Source: an uncultured Micrococcales bacterium (GTDB taxonomy: Bacteria; Actinomycetota; Actinomycetes; Actinomycetales; Microbacteriaceae). Taken from it: a stretch of DNA of 47,656 nt. The notes under the pieces are model-generated. The model made no database searches. It worked only from the letters and a program-made list of their open reading frames with translations, and was not told where the DNA came from. Location of the stretch: assembly GCA_903922825.1 (NCBI GenBank), contig CAIXVE010000044.1, positions 1-47,656 on the forward strand, written 5' to 3'. Shown one piece after another: positions 7,958-17,459 of this stretch; position 1 is the stretch's first letter, and every line of letters starts with the position of its first letter. The position numbers and the translations under genes were made by a program.

Positions 7958-8815
7958 GTGCTTCGTAAGCCTCGATTAAAGTGGGCATTTTTACCCATAT
8001 TTGCCGTCCTAGTAGCCTCGCTATCCGGTTGCAGTGCTGAAACTTCCAGAGGTTTCTTGCCAGGAGTTCCAGGGGTAACCAACCACACAGACACAATTGT
8101 CAAACTTTGGACAGACTCTTGGATTGTGCTTTATGCGGTTGGAATCATCGCCTGGGGCCTAATGTTCTTCGCAATTATTGTTTACAGACGTCGCAAAGGC
8201 GACTCAGAAATTCCACCTCAACTTCGCTACAACATGCCTATCGAAACCCTGTTTACAGTGGTTCCTTTGATCTTGGTTATTGGTTTCTTTGCTCAGACTG
8301 CAAAGGATCTGAACTCGGTAGAGGCTCCGGTGCAGAGCGATTACAGAATAGAAGTAGTTGGAAAGCAATGGTCTTGGGACTTCAACTACACCAACAACAA
8401 CGTTTATGACAGTGGAATTCAATACCAGGGAGACGGCACTGAAGCTGAGTTGCCAACTCTCTATTTACCGGTCAACAGAACCGTTGAAATTGACCTAACA
8501 TCTCGAGATGTTATCCACTCCTTCTGGGTTATTGACTTCCTATACAAAAAGGACGTTTTCCCTGGCCGAGTCAACAAGATGTATTTCACCCCACAGGTAA
8601 TTGGCGACTACAAGGGTAAGTGTGCAGAGCTCTGTGGTGAGTTCCACTCGATGATGCTTTTCAATGTGAAAATCGTTTCACAAAGCGACTACGACAAGCA
8701 CATGGCAGAACTTGCAGCAGCCGGTTACACAGGGCAACTGACAGCAGATCCAAGCGATCCAAACAACTTGAACCGAAACAACCTTCCGGGTACCAACCCA
8801 GCAAACAAAGGCTAA
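7958..8815 (+). CDS. ctaC: Cytochrome c oxidase subunit II (lipoprotein)
   Basis: Subunit of the aa3 oxidase that carries the binuclear CuA centre and accepts electrons from cytochrome c. A signal sequence ends in the lipobox LSGC with Cys25, so it is a lipoprotein processed by Lgt/Lsp and possibly Lnt, which is encoded in this window. Two transmembrane helices follow (about 50-75 and 95-115). CuA ligands are visible: His187, then Cys222, Glu224, Cys226, His230 and Met233 in KCAELCGEFHSMM. GTG at 7958 is chosen because AAGGG lies 8 nt upstream; an upstream ATG is in another frame. It is the first gene of ctaC-ctaD-ctaF. Confidence 0.96.
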   Translation: MLRKPRLKWAFLPIFAVLVASLSGCSAETSRGFLPGVPGVTNHTDTIVKLWTDSWIVLYAVGIIAWGLMFFAIIVYRRRKGDSEIPPQLRYNMPIETLFTVVPLILVIGFFAQTAKDLNSVEAPVQSDYRIEVVGKQWSWDFNYTNNNVYDSGIQYQGDGTEAELPTLYLPVNRTVEIDLTSRDVIHSFWVIDFLYKKDVFPGRVNKMYFTPQVIGDYKGKCAELCGEFHSMMLFNVKIVSQSDYDKHMAELAAAGYTGQLTADPSDPNNLNRNNLPGTNPANKG

Positions 8816-8818
8816 AGC

Positions 8819-10471
8819 ATGATTACTACAGTAAAGAAATCTAAAGGTCGCATTGTTGTTGATTGGCTAACCACCACAGACCACAAGAAGATTGGTTACT
8901 TATACCTAATCACTGCGGTGATTTACTTCATGATTGCCGGTGTCATGGCACTTATTATTCGCGCTCAACTGGCAATGCCGGGCTTATCAATTGTTCAAAC
9001 CAAGGAACAATACAACCAGCTTTTCACTATGCACGGAACGATCATGTTGCTTATGTTTGCTACGCCGTTGTTCGCGGGTTTCGCAAACGTTTTGATGCCC
9101 TTGCAAATTGGTGCACCGGATGTTGCCTTCCCAAGATTGAACGCAATCGCTTACTGGTTCTACTTCTTCGGTAGCTTCGTAGCAGTTGCAGGTTTCTTCA
9201 CTCCTCAAGGTGCTGCATCATTCGGTTGGTTTGCCTATGCACCACTATCTAACACGACTTTCTCGCCAGGGCTAGGCGGTGACCTTTGGGTATTTGGTCT
9301 TGCTCTATCTGGTTTCGGTACCATCATGGGTGGTGTGAACTTCATCACAACAATCGTGACGATGCGAGCTCCGGGTATGACAATGTTCCGTCTACCAATC
9401 TTCACTTGGAACACTTTGGTCACATCAATTCTGGTAATTATGTGTTTCCCACCTTTAGCTGCAGCTTTGTTTGCTCTTGGTGCAGATCGAAAGTTCGGTG
9501 CACATATTTTCGAAGCAGCAAACGGTGGGCCAATGCTCTGGCAACACTTGTTCTGGTTCTTCGGTCACCCAGAGGTTTATATTCTTGCGTTACCTTTCTT
9601 CGGAATCGTTTCTGAGATCTTCCCAGTATTCAGCCGTAAGCCAATCTTCGGTTACCGAACACTTGTTTACGCAACCATTGCAATCGCAGCTTTGTCAATG
9701 ACTGTGTGGGCTCACCACATGTATGTAACTGGTTCTGTGTTGCTTCCATTCTTTGCTTTAACAACAATGCTGATTGCAGTTCCAACCGGTGTGAAAATAT
9801 TCAACTGGATCGGAACTATGTGGCGAGGGTCAGTGACATTTGAAACTCCAATGATTTTCGCACTAGGGTTCCTAACCACATTTATTTTCGGTGGTCTAAC
9901 CGGTGTAATCCTGGCCTCACCAACACTTGACTTCCATCTATCAGATTCATACTTCGTGGTAGCTCACTTCCACTACGTAGTGTTTGGTACAGTAGTGTTC
10001 GCGATGTTCGCAGGCTTCTACTTCTGGTGGCCAAAGATGACCGGAAAGATGCTCAACGAGCGTCTAGGTAAGATCCACTTCTGGTTGCTATTTATTGGTT
10101 TCCACACCACATTCTTGATCCAACACTGGTTGGGTGTTATTGGTATGCCGCGTCGTTACGCAACTTACCTTCCAAGCGATGGCTTCACCTTCATGAACCA
10201 GGTGTCAACATTTGGAGCAGCAATTCTTGGACTATCGATGATTCCATTCCTCTGGAATGTTTGGATCACGCACCGCAACGGTGTTCGAGTTGAAATGAAT
10301 GACCCATGGGGTTATGGACGCAGCTTAGAGTGGGCAACAGCCTCACCTATTCCTCGCCACAACTTCACCTCAATTCCTCGAATCAGAAGTGAATCACCTG
10401 CATTTGATTTGAACCACCCTGAATATGCTTCACCTGAAGCTAAGGTCGCAGTTAAAGCGAAGGCGAAATAG
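8819..10471 (+). CDS. ctaD: Cytochrome c oxidase subunit I
   Basis: Catalytic heme-copper subunit that reduces O2 to water and pumps protons. Twelve membrane helices are expected. Heme a ligands are His72 and His385; His383 binds heme a3. The CuB ligands are His250, in [11 protein letters not shown] with the crosslinked Tyr254, and His299/His300. Glu252 in the same motif and Asp101 in GAPDVAFPR fit an A-family enzyme with a D-channel. Length is 550 residues. It starts 3 bp after the ctaC stop and is translationally coupled. No disrupted residue was noticed. Confidence 0.98.
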   Translation: MITTVKKSKGRIVVDWLTTTDHKKIGYLYLITAVIYFMIAGVMALIIRAQLAMPGLSIVQTKEQYNQLFTMHGTIMLLMFATPLFAGFANVLMPLQIGAPDVAFPRLNAIAYWFYFFGSFVAVAGFFTPQGAASFGWFAYAPLSNTTFSPGLGGDLWVFGLALSGFGTIMGGVNFITTIVTMRAPGMTMFRLPIFTWNTLVTSILVIMCFPPLAAALFALGADRKFGAHIFEAANGGPMLWQHLFWFFGHPEVYILALPFFGIVSEIFPVFSRKPIFGYRTLVYATIAIAALSMTVWAHHMYVTGSVLLPFFALTTMLIAVPTGVKIFNWIGTMWRGSVTFETPMIFALGFLTTFIFGGLTGVILASPTLDFHLSDSYFVVAHFHYVVFGTVVFAMFAGFYFWWPKMTGKMLNERLGKIHFWLLFIGFHTTFLIQHWLGVIGMPRRYATYLPSDGFTFMNQVSTFGAAILGLSMIPFLWNVWITHRNGVRVEMNDPWGYGRSLEWATASPIPRHNFTSIPRIRSESPAFDLNHPEYASPEAKVAVKAKAK

Positions 10472-10476
10472 TAATC

Positions 10477-10887
10477 ATGAAGACCAATAAAAATATCTTT
10501 CTACTACTTACCGTTTTCTATGTTCTTATAACAGCAATTTATGGTTACTGGTCCTACCTGGCCAACGGCAAGGTAGAAATCATTGGAACAGCAGCAATCG
10601 GAATGCTAGTTTTCTTGTCAGGTTTCATCGCCTTTTACTTCGGTAAGACCGCAAAGAACTTTACTGGAGCTGAAGATCTACCGGATGCAAACATCGAAGA
10701 TGGGGAAGCGGAGTCAGGCTTCTTTGCTCCGTTCTCATGGTGGCCTTTGGCACTTGGAATCAGTAGCGCTTTATGCTTCACAGCTTTGGCTGTTGGCTGG
10801 TGGCTGTTTGTTTGTGCATTCCCACTAGCACTTGTTGCTTTGATTGGTTTCGTATTCGAACACTCACGCGGAGCTCACGCCCACTAA
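10477..10887 (+). CDS. ctaF: Cytochrome c oxidase subunit IV, actinobacterial type
   Basis: Small accessory subunit of the actinobacterial aa3 oxidase. The 136 residues hold about four hydrophobic helices (10-26, 38-55, 88-105, 108-128) and end in a His-rich tail (EHSRGAHAH). It is the third gene of ctaC-ctaD-ctaF, 5 bp after ctaD, which is the standard actinobacterial position. The role (supercomplex assembly and stability) comes from the family, not from motifs seen here. Confidence 0.92.
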   Translation: MKTNKNIFLLLTVFYVLITAIYGYWSYLANGKVEIIGTAAIGMLVFLSGFIAFYFGKTAKNFTGAEDLPDANIEDGEAESGFFAPFSWWPLALGISSALCFTALAVGWWLFVCAFPLALVALIGFVFEHSRGAHAH

Positions 10888-10903
10888 TAAAAATCTATAT
10901 CTT

Positions 10904-10943
10904 AAACAAAACTGCCCACCATCACTGGCGGGCAGTTTTGTTT
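10904..10943. terminator. Bidirectional terminator between ctaF and qcrB
   Basis: A perfect 14-bp inverted repeat, AAACAAAACTGCCC / GGGCAGTTTTGTTT, around a 12-nt loop. The A-rich and T-rich flanks give a U-tract in either direction, so it can end both convergent respiratory operons. Confidence 0.88.
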
Positions 10944-10953
10944 AACAGGATCT

Positions 10954-12597
10954 TTACTTCTGGTTCTCGATTGCTTTCTGAACCTGCTCTTCGATTTCGT
11001 GAGCGTGGTGTGCATTTGCTTCGATAGCAGTTTGAGTAGTAGGGGAGACGCTGTCCTTGAAGTAGAAACTAGAAGCCGCTGCACGCATGCGAGCCCTGAT
11101 CGTAATCTTTCCTTGGGCGTTAGGTCTAGCCAGTGTTGGCTGGTAGTCCTTGTAGTCAACTAGCTTGAATAGATCATATTCGTTAGCAGCTTCGTGAACT
11201 TCAATGTATTCACCGTGAGGTAGTCGAACGATTCTTCCAGACTCGCGACCGTGCAGAGCAATTTCTTGATCCTTGCGCTGAAGGGCTAAGCAGATTCGCT
11301 TGGTAACTACGAAAGCAACAATAGGCAAGATGATCAAAGAGACTTGCATGGTTAACAGAACCTGGTTCAATGACATCTTGAAATTAGTTGCAATCAAGTC
11401 TGTTGAAGCACCAGCCCAGAGCACTGCATAAAACGTAACACCCGCAGCACCGATGGCAGTTCGAACCGGTGCGTTTCGTGGACGGTCTAGCACGTGGTGC
11501 TCTCGCTTATCACCGGTTACCCAATTTTCGAAGAATGGGTATAGAGCAACAAGAGCAAGGAAGACCAAGCTGATGATAAGTGGCAACAAAATGTTCATAG
11601 AAACAGTCACGTTACCAGCCATGAATTCCAGGTGGCTTGGTGCAAGACGAAGTGCGCCATCTAGCCAACCGATATACCAGTCAGGCTGGGTTCCTGCTGA
11701 AACAGGGGATGGATCGTAACCACCGTAGTTCCAAATCGGGTTGATGGTGAAGAACGAAGCTATCAACATGATTACACCGAATACGATGAAGAAGAATCCA
11801 CCAGCTTTGGCAACATAGACAGGCATAAGTGGGTAACCAACAATGTTGGAATCTTTACGACCAGCTGCTGAATAGTGAGTGTGCTTGTGAAGAACAAGCA
11901 TCACCAAGTGGATAGCAAGGAATACCAAGATAAGTGCCGGCACCAACATGATGTGAAGGCTATAGAGTCTTCCCACGATTGAATGTCCAGGGAACTCGCC
12001 ACCGAAAAGCAAAGATGAAATCCAAGTGCCAATAAATGGAACACCCTTGATCATTCCATCAATGATTCTTAGACCGTTACCTGAAAGTAAGTCATCCGGT
12101 AGTGAGTAGCCAGTGAAACCAGCTGCCATACCTAAAACAAATAGAACAAATCCAACAACCCAGTTCAATTCACGAGGTTTACGGAAAGCTCCGGTGAAGA
12201 ACACTCGAAGCATGTGAAGACCGGCGGCTGCAACGAAAAGCAATGCAGACCAGTGGTGAACCTGGCGCATAAGCAATCCACCGCGAACCTCAAAGCTGAT
12301 GTCCAAGCTTGATGCATACGCGATTGACATGTGTGCACCTTTTAGCGGAGCATAAACGCCGTTATAGATCACATCAGTCATTGAAGGTTGGAAGAAGAAG
12401 GTTAGGAAAGTTCCAGAAAGTAGCAACACTAGGAATGAATAAAGTGCAACTTCACCGAGCATGAATGACCAGTGGTCAGGGAAAATCTTACGACCAAATT
12501 CCTTTAGGACACCAGCAACACCGACGCGCTCGTCGACGTAGTTAGCAGTTCCAGCTAGGAAGCCATTTTTCTTTTTCGCGGTAGCTGTGTTACTCAC
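10954..12597 (-). CDS. qcrB: Cytochrome bc1 complex cytochrome b subunit
   Basis: Membrane core of the quinol:cytochrome c oxidoreductase, holding two b hemes and the quinol sites. Heme ligand pairs are visible: His114/His128 and His215/His230. The actinobacterial form is about 540 residues with a long C-terminal extension, matching the 547 seen. It overlaps the qcrA stop by 4 bp (ATGA), so the two are translationally coupled. It is the last gene of ctaE-qcrC-qcrA-qcrB and ends at the bidirectional terminator. In this group the bcc complex is known to form a supercomplex with the aa3 oxidase. Confidence 0.97.
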   Translation of the reverse strand: MSNTATAKKKNGFLAGTANYVDERVGVAGVLKEFGRKIFPDHWSFMLGEVALYSFLVLLLSGTFLTFFFQPSMTDVIYNGVYAPLKGAHMSIAYASSLDISFEVRGGLLMRQVHHWSALLFVAAAGLHMLRVFFTGAFRKPRELNWVVGFVLFVLGMAAGFTGYSLPDDLLSGNGLRIIDGMIKGVPFIGTWISSLLFGGEFPGHSIVGRLYSLHIMLVPALILVFLAIHLVMLVLHKHTHYSAAGRKDSNIVGYPLMPVYVAKAGGFFFIVFGVIMLIASFFTINPIWNYGGYDPSPVSAGTQPDWYIGWLDGALRLAPSHLEFMAGNVTVSMNILLPLIISLVFLALVALYPFFENWVTGDKREHHVLDRPRNAPVRTAIGAAGVTFYAVLWAGASTDLIATNFKMSLNQVLLTMQVSLIILPIVAFVVTKRICLALQRKDQEIALHGRESGRIVRLPHGEYIEVHEAANEYDLFKLVDYKDYQPTLARPNAQGKITIRARMRAAASSFYFKDSVSPTTQTAIEANAHHAHEIEEQVQKAIENQK

Positions 12598-13655
12598 GCT
12601 TTCACACTCCTATCCCAGAATGAAGGCCCAACAGGTTCGAGGAAATCTGACTGAGCTCTTAGGTAACCTTGCTCATCAACATAGATTGGAAGCTGGGGAA
12701 GTGGTCTTGAGGCAGGGCCAAAGATTACTTTGCAACCGTCAACTAGATCAAAGGTTGATTGGTGACATGGGCATAGAAGATGGTGGGTAACTTGTTCGTA
12801 CAGAGCAACTGGACAACCTACGTGTGTGCAAATCTTTGAATAGGCAACGATGCCCTGATAAGACCAATCCTTTTTCTCAGGAGATTCCTTAAGAATTTGT
12901 GGATCAACACGAACCAAAAGAACTGCAGCCTTAGATTTCTGCTCTAGGTAGTCTTCTTGATCTGGGTTTAGGCCTTCGGGGATTACGTGGAATACAGATC
13001 CCTCTGTCAACTCTGAAGCCTTGATTGGAGTTCCGAATGGATCTTGGGTTAGACGAGTTCCTGGCTTCCAAGCGGTGTGACGAAGCTTGTCGCCTGGGTT
13101 AGGTCCAAGGTCAGCAAAGATAATGATTCCCGGAAGTGGGAATAGAGCTAGAGCTCCGTAAAGAGTTCTGCGAATAAGTTTTCTTCTTGAGAAACCAGAT
13201 TCCTGGTTAGCCAAGTTAATGATTTCAATCGCTGCTGCACGCTTGTCTTCACTTGAGCGAATTGGGTGACGATCTTCAGCAACTTCGTTATCTGGCATCA
13301 AGGTTTTCGCCCAGTGCACTGCACCAATTCCAATACCAAGTAGACCGAGTGTTATTCCAACACCTAGGAACAAAGTGTTGTTGCGAACAGTAATTAAATC
13401 TGCACTCAGTGGGAATGCAAAGTATGCATACAACGCAAAAGCGCTACCCAACATTGATAGCGTGAAAAGCAAAACTACTTGGCGAACTGCCGCTTTCTCA
13501 TGCTTTTTACTCTTGTCTGTCATTCTGACGCGGTGAGGTTCGATACCTGGATCTTTCACTGCGTCTTGATGAACTACATTCAAACCACCGTCATAGACAT
13601 GTTCTGCCCCTGAGGTATGGCTGCTCTTAGCAACTTCTTTAGACTGCTCGCTCAA
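12594..13655 (-). CDS. qcrA: Cytochrome bc1 complex Rieske iron-sulfur subunit
   Basis: Carries the high-potential 2Fe-2S cluster that takes the first electron from quinol. The Rieske boxes are Cys276-Thr-His278...Cys281 and Cys295-Pro-Cys297-His298, giving two Cys and two His ligands plus the stabilising disulfide Cys281-Cys297. Three hydrophobic helices before the cluster domain (about 57-80, 94-113, 161-181) are typical of the actinobacterial three-helix Rieske protein. Start is TTG at 13655; the Shine-Dalgarno is only a loose AAAGA stretch, so the exact start is moderately certain. It lies 18 bp after qcrC. Confidence 0.96.
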   Translation of the reverse strand: MSEQSKEVAKSSHTSGAEHVYDGGLNVVHQDAVKDPGIEPHRVRMTDKSKKHEKAAVRQVVLLFTLSMLGSAFALYAYFAFPLSADLITVRNNTLFLGVGITLGLLGIGIGAVHWAKTLMPDNEVAEDRHPIRSSEDKRAAAIEIINLANQESGFSRRKLIRRTLYGALALFPLPGIIIFADLGPNPGDKLRHTAWKPGTRLTQDPFGTPIKASELTEGSVFHVIPEGLNPDQEDYLEQKSKAAVLLVRVDPQILKESPEKKDWSYQGIVAYSKICTHVGCPVALYEQVTHHLLCPCHQSTFDLVDGCKVIFGPASRPLPQLPIYVDEQGYLRAQSDFLEPVGPSFWDRSVKA

Positions 13656-13673
13656 TTTTGTCTTTCTTTTTCT

Positions 13674-14474
13674 TTAGTTAGATTTCGCGCCAAGCCAGAT
13701 GGTGATAGCAATGATTAGTCCTAGCAAACCTAACCATGCAAGAAGACCTTCAGTAACAGGACCTAATCCACCAAGCTCATCTCCACCTGCAGAACTGTGT
13801 GTCTGAAGATACTGCAAGTATGTGATGATGTCGTTCTTCTCTTGAGGAGTCAGGTTGGCATCGTTGAATACCGGCATGTTTTGTGGACCAAGAATCATAG
13901 CTTCAGCAATTGTTTTTGCTGATGAATGCATCAATGCAGGAGCGTACTTACCTTCGGTAAGAGCTCCACCTTGTCCAGCAGCGTTGTGACACATTGCACA
14001 GTTGATTCTGAAAAGCTGTCCACCTTTTTGAGCATCACCGTTTCCAGCAGTGTAGGCGATACCTGGAATAGCAGGACCCGTGGCAAGTGAGCCAACATAT
14101 GCGGCCATTGCAGCAATTTGATCGTTAGTGAATTGAACTGGCTTTACTTGCAATTGAGGGCCGCTAGCAGCACCAGGCATACGTCCGGTTGAAACTTGGA
14201 AGTCTACAGAAGCTTCGCCAACACCAATCAAAGTTGGAGCGTTAGCTGTTCCTTCTGCATTCTTACCGTGACATGATGCACAGTTCGACAGGAATAGTTT
14301 CTTGCCGTAAGTAACCTGAGCTGCTGAGTGTGAAGCAGCCTGTGGGGAAGCGGACATCGCAGCGCTAACCGCGGTATATCCTGTTCCGACTGCTAGAAGT
14401 CCAGCAAAAAGAATAATTACTAGAGCTTTAGGACTGCGACGTAAACCGTTCAGTTTCTTTTTCAATATCTGCAT
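13674..14474 (-). CDS. qcrC: Diheme cytochrome c subunit of the bc1 complex
   Basis: Diheme cytochrome c that wires the bc1 complex straight to the aa3 oxidase, replacing a soluble cytochrome c. Two heme-binding motifs are present: CASCH at residues 65-69 and CAMCH at 159-163. There is an N-terminal helix (about 17-38) and a C-terminal anchor (about 242-262). ATG at 14474 has GGAAG touching it, which is too close to act as its Shine-Dalgarno; an in-frame TTG at 14465 would have better spacing, so the start is uncertain by three codons. It sits between ctaE and qcrA as usual. Confidence 0.96.
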   Translation of the reverse strand: MQILKKKLNGLRRSPKALVIILFAGLLAVGTGYTAVSAAMSASPQAASHSAAQVTYGKKLFLSNCASCHGKNAEGTANAPTLIGVGEASVDFQVSTGRMPGAASGPQLQVKPVQFTNDQIAAMAAYVGSLATGPAIPGIAYTAGNGDAQKGGQLFRINCAMCHNAAGQGGALTEGKYAPALMHSSAKTIAEAMILGPQNMPVFNDANLTPQEKNDIITYLQYLQTHSSAGGDELGGLGPVTEGLLAWLGLLGLIIAITIWLGAKSN

Positions 14475-14490
14475 CTTCCGAGTTATTTCT

Positions 14491-15108
14491 TTATTTCAAA
14501 ACGTAAATGATTAGGAACAAGGCGATCCAAACTACGTCAACGAAGTGCCAGTAGTAGGAGACAACGATGGCTGTAGTTGCTTCTTTGTGCCCGAATTTCT
14601 TGGCAGCAAAAGTTCTACCAATCACGAAAAGGAATGCAATCAGACCACCGGTAACGTGCAAAGCGTGGAATCCTGTGGTCATGTAGAACGAAGAGCCGTA
14701 GCTGTCGCTACTCAATGAAACACCCTCGCTAATTAGATTTGAGTATTCCCAGACCTGTCCTGAAACGAAGATAGCTCCAAGGATGTAGCTCAAGATAAAC
14801 CACTCGACCATACCCCATTTGAGTGGGGACTTTCCAGTTGCTCTAGGCTGCATTCTTTCAGCTGCAAAAACACCGAATTGAGCGGTGAAAGAGGATGCTA
14901 CAAGGATCAAGGTGTTGGTCAAAGCGAAGCCAAATTGCAACTTTTCGGTTCCATTTGTCCACATCGCCGGAGAATTGCCTCTAAGGCTGAAATACATGGC
15001 AAAAAGGGCAGCAAAGAACATAACTTCACTACCTAGCCAGACGATTGTTCCAACCGAAGTTGCACTAGGGCGATGTATTTGATTGTGAGTTAGGGGAGCA
15101 GAGGCCAT
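14491..15108 (-). CDS. ctaE: Cytochrome c oxidase subunit III
   Basis: Integral subunit of the aa3 oxidase that stabilises proton uptake. The 205-residue, five-helix form is the short version common in actinobacteria. Family motifs include [18 protein letters not shown] near the N-terminus and [10 protein letters not shown] and [14 protein letters not shown] near the C-terminus. It leads the ctaE-qcrC-qcrA-qcrB operon and is divergent from trpD across about 100 bp. Confidence 0.96.
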   Translation of the reverse strand: MASAPLTHNQIHRPSATSVGTIVWLGSEVMFFAALFAMYFSLRGNSPAMWTNGTEKLQFGFALTNTLILVASSFTAQFGVFAAERMQPRATGKSPLKWGMVEWFILSYILGAIFVSGQVWEYSNLISEGVSLSSDSYGSSFYMTTGFHALHVTGGLIAFLFVIGRTFAAKKFGHKEATTAIVVSYYWHFVDVVWIALFLIIYVLK

Positions 15109-15198
15109 GTCTTTATTTTAGCCCTTAATCCAACCGTTACCTTGCCAATATCCGCGTTGCGGTGCGGAATTCTTGAATTATCTCTAACCACTGAAGAC

Positions 15199-15204
15199 TA
15201 GAAT
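15199..15204 (+). promoter_or_regulatory. -10 element for a probable leaderless trpD mRNA
   Basis: TAGAAT ends exactly 6 nt before the trpD ATG at 15211. No Shine-Dalgarno is present between them, which supports a leaderless transcript. TTGAAT at 15173-15178 is the nearest -35-like hexamer, but its 20-bp spacer is too long to be convincing. Confidence 0.55.
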
Positions 15205-15210
15205 GACTCC

Positions 15211-16287
15211 ATGACCGAAGAAATGTCCTGGGCAAGGGTAATCGAAAGCGTTGAGCGAAATCAACACCTAACAAAAGCGCAGGCGCGATGGTCGATGCAC
15301 GAGATTATGTCAGGTAGAGCGACAGATTCTCAGATGTCAGCCTTCCTTTTAGGTCTTAGAGCTAAAGGTGAGGTTCTAGATGAACTCTCGGGTTTTGTGG
15401 ACGTCATGTTAGAACATGCGGTCAAAGTTCCTGTGACAGATCAAGCAATCGATATTGTTGGCACAGGAGGGGACCAGCTCGGAACCGTCAACATTTCATC
15501 TATGGCTGCCATTGTGATTGCCGCCTGCGGATATCCAGTCTTGAAGCACGGTTCGAGATCTGCTAGCGGTAAAACAGGATCCTCTGAGATGCTCGAAAGT
15601 CTGGGTATAAAGCTTGATTTGACGCCGGAACAGCTCGCTGAGGTCTTCCAAAAAACCAAAATAACCTTCTTTTTTGCCCCGCTATTTCACCCATCTCTCA
15701 AGCACGTTGGACCAACCAGGAAAGCACTTGGAGTGCCGACAACATTCAATTTCCTTGGACCATTAGCCAACCCAGTTCAGCCCATTGCCACTGCTCTCGG
15801 AGTTGCAAATAGAGATATAGCACCCCTAATTGCCAATGAAATAAAGGCAAGGAACCGTTCAGCAATCGTCTTTAGAGGCTCTGATGGCCTTGATGAACTC
15901 ACAATTACAGGCCCTAGCCACGTGTGGTTAGTTCATAAAAACAGCATGACAGAGCTTGATTTTGACCCTAAATCACTAGGAATTGCTCTAGGTTCCGTGA
16001 AAGACCTGCTCGGCGGAGACGCCAAGGACAACGCTGAGGTAGCCAGAGACCTTTTTGCTGGAAATCTGGGGGATAGACCTGCTATCAAAGACATTGTTGC
16101 CTTGAATGCAGCTGTTGGCATGGCGGCAATGGAATTAGCCAAATCAGCAGATCTTGAGAGTTTCAACTTCCAGAACGTTCTTGAACAAAAGTTTGCATTA
16201 GCTAACAACTCAATAAGTTCAGGCGAAGCCCAGAGCAAGATGCTCGAGTGGGTAGAGGCTACGCAGCAGTACCAGAGCTTGCCTTGA
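15211..16287 (+). CDS. trpD: Anthranilate phosphoribosyltransferase
   Basis: Second step of tryptophan synthesis: transfers phosphoribose from PRPP to anthranilate. The PRPP-binding glycine-rich loop GTGGDQLGTVNISS and the KHGSRSASGKTGSSEMLE anthranilate/PRPP motif are both intact. The FNFLGPLANP motif follows. Length, 358 residues, is normal. No other trp gene is adjacent, as in actinobacteria where trpD sits next to ctaE. A TAGAAT -10 element 6 nt before the ATG suggests a leaderless mRNA. Confidence 0.96.
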   Translation: MTEEMSWARVIESVERNQHLTKAQARWSMHEIMSGRATDSQMSAFLLGLRAKGEVLDELSGFVDVMLEHAVKVPVTDQAIDIVGTGGDQLGTVNISSMAAIVIAACGYPVLKHGSRSASGKTGSSEMLESLGIKLDLTPEQLAEVFQKTKITFFFAPLFHPSLKHVGPTRKALGVPTTFNFLGPLANPVQPIATALGVANRDIAPLIANEIKARNRSAIVFRGSDGLDELTITGPSHVWLVHKNSMTELDFDPKSLGIALGSVKDLLGGDAKDNAEVARDLFAGNLGDRPAIKDIVALNAAVGMAAMELAKSADLESFNFQNVLEQKFALANNSISSGEAQSKMLEWVEATQQYQSLP

Positions 16288-16297
16288 GCGCTAGATA

Positions 16298-16318
16298 AAC
16301 ATTACTTGACATAATGTT
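16298..16318. terminator. Possible weak AT-rich hairpin between trpD and the NUDIX gene
   Basis: A 7-bp inverted repeat AACATTA / TAATGTT with a 7-nt loop lies between convergent genes. It has no G/C core and no clear U-tract, so it is at best a weak terminator. Confidence 0.3.
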
Positions 16319-16327
16319 CATTATCGG

Positions 16328-16801
16328 TTATTTGATAAACCTTTTCCTCAGGTATTCAGCAAGCTCATGAGGCGCTAACGATTCTCCGCTGTCCAAAAGC
16401 TCTTGGATGTTCCACCAACGAAATTCCAGAATGTCTCGATGTTCATCTTCAGTAAAGCCTGAAGTATCTGGAGAAAATGCTTTAACTTGCAATTCAAAAA
16501 TTGTGTCGTGATACGTGTGATAGTTCAATCCGTCGGCCCAATCCCAGCGGCCTGATGTTTCCAGAATTGGATCTCCTAGTTGGTCTTGAGTGACCAACAA
16601 GCCGGTTTCTTCGCGAAGTTCCCGGACTGCTGCCTCCAAAGGCGTTTCACCAGCATCGATGCCGCCACCTGGAGTCAGCCATCTTGGCGGTAATCCGACT
16701 TCAGGATCAAAATGGGTCTTTAGTAAGAAGATCTCATTGTTCCCGTTTATTAGGAGAACTCTGGCAGTTGGACGGTGTTTAACGTGAGTTTTGCGGCTCA
16801 T
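16328..16801 (-). CDS. NUDIX hydrolase
   Basis: Hydrolase of a nucleoside diphosphate linked to some other group. The full NUDIX box is present from Gly46 to Gly67 (E52, R60, E61, E64, E65 in place), so it should be active with Mg2+. Length is 157 residues. Its start overlaps the stop of the upstream YczE-type gene by 4 bp, so they form an operon. The precise substrate (8-oxo-dGTP, ADP-ribose or another) cannot be inferred from what is visible. Confidence 0.88.
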   Translation of the reverse strand: MSRKTHVKHRPTARVLLINGNNEIFLLKTHFDPEVGLPPRWLTPGGGIDAGETPLEAAVRELREETGLLVTQDQLGDPILETSGRWDWADGLNYHTYHDTIFELQVKAFSPDTSGFTEDEHRDILEFRWWNIQELLDSGESLAPHELAEYLRKRFIK

Positions 16802-17424
16802 TTAGAGACTTTCACTCCACTTTGACTAGTTTTTGGGTCAAATCCGAACATTTTCATGGTTATTCCAACTAAATATCCGATGCCGATCGCAAAAAATGCT
16901 GTCCCAATCCCCACAGTGCCTCCCAAAAGCCAACCTGTGGCTAGAACTAACGCCTCGGCGATAGATCTAACAATCCAGTAGGGAGACTTACTGACTCTAG
17001 TAAGTCCCACCATGAGGCCGTCACGCGGCCCTCCACCAAGCTCTGCACTTATGTATAGACCTGAACCGATAGCAATGATTAATAGGCCCAAGACTAACCA
17101 AATTAGGTTCATCCAAAATCCAGACAGATCTGGCATCAAAGGCCTGTTCCAGTCGGCAAAAGGTCCAATTGAGACAGCGTTGACTAGAGTTCCGAAACCT
17201 GGACGTTGACGTATAGGGATCCATATCAAAAGAACCACTGCGCTAATAACTATGGCTGCGAAGCCAAAGCTCCAGTTTGTTTGTTTTTGGATTCCTTGCG
17301 TCAAAACATCCCAAGGTGGAACACCTAAACTGGTATGAATCATCATGGCTAAACCAAGCCCCACCAGATACAGCCCGCCCACTAAACGCAGAATAGGTTT
17401 AACCCTGAGGCCTGATAAGTTCAC
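16798..17424 (-). CDS. YczE/YitT-like integral membrane protein
   Basis: Membrane protein of 208 residues with about five hydrophobic helices. Family signatures are GLGLAMMIHTSLGVPPWDVL near residue 22 and its internal echo SGLYISAELGGGPRDGLMVGL near residue 120, the duplicated glycine-rich/PPWD-PRDG motif of the YczE family. Function is unknown; in Bacillus YczE is linked to surfactin production. Start is GTG at 17424; a TAGGCT -10-like hexamer ends 7 nt upstream, so it may be leaderless. It is coupled to the NUDIX gene and divergent from the glycerophosphodiesterase. Confidence 0.82.
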   Translation of the reverse strand: MNLSGLRVKPILRLVGGLYLVGLGLAMMIHTSLGVPPWDVLTQGIQKQTNWSFGFAAIVISAVVLLIWIPIRQRPGFGTLVNAVSIGPFADWNRPLMPDLSGFWMNLIWLVLGLLIIAIGSGLYISAELGGGPRDGLMVGLTRVSKSPYWIVRSIAEALVLATGWLLGGTVGIGTAFFAIGIGYLVGITMKMFGFDPKTSQSGVKVSK

Positions 17425-17459
17425 GAATCTAAGCCTACCCGTCAGTATTTAGGAGCATC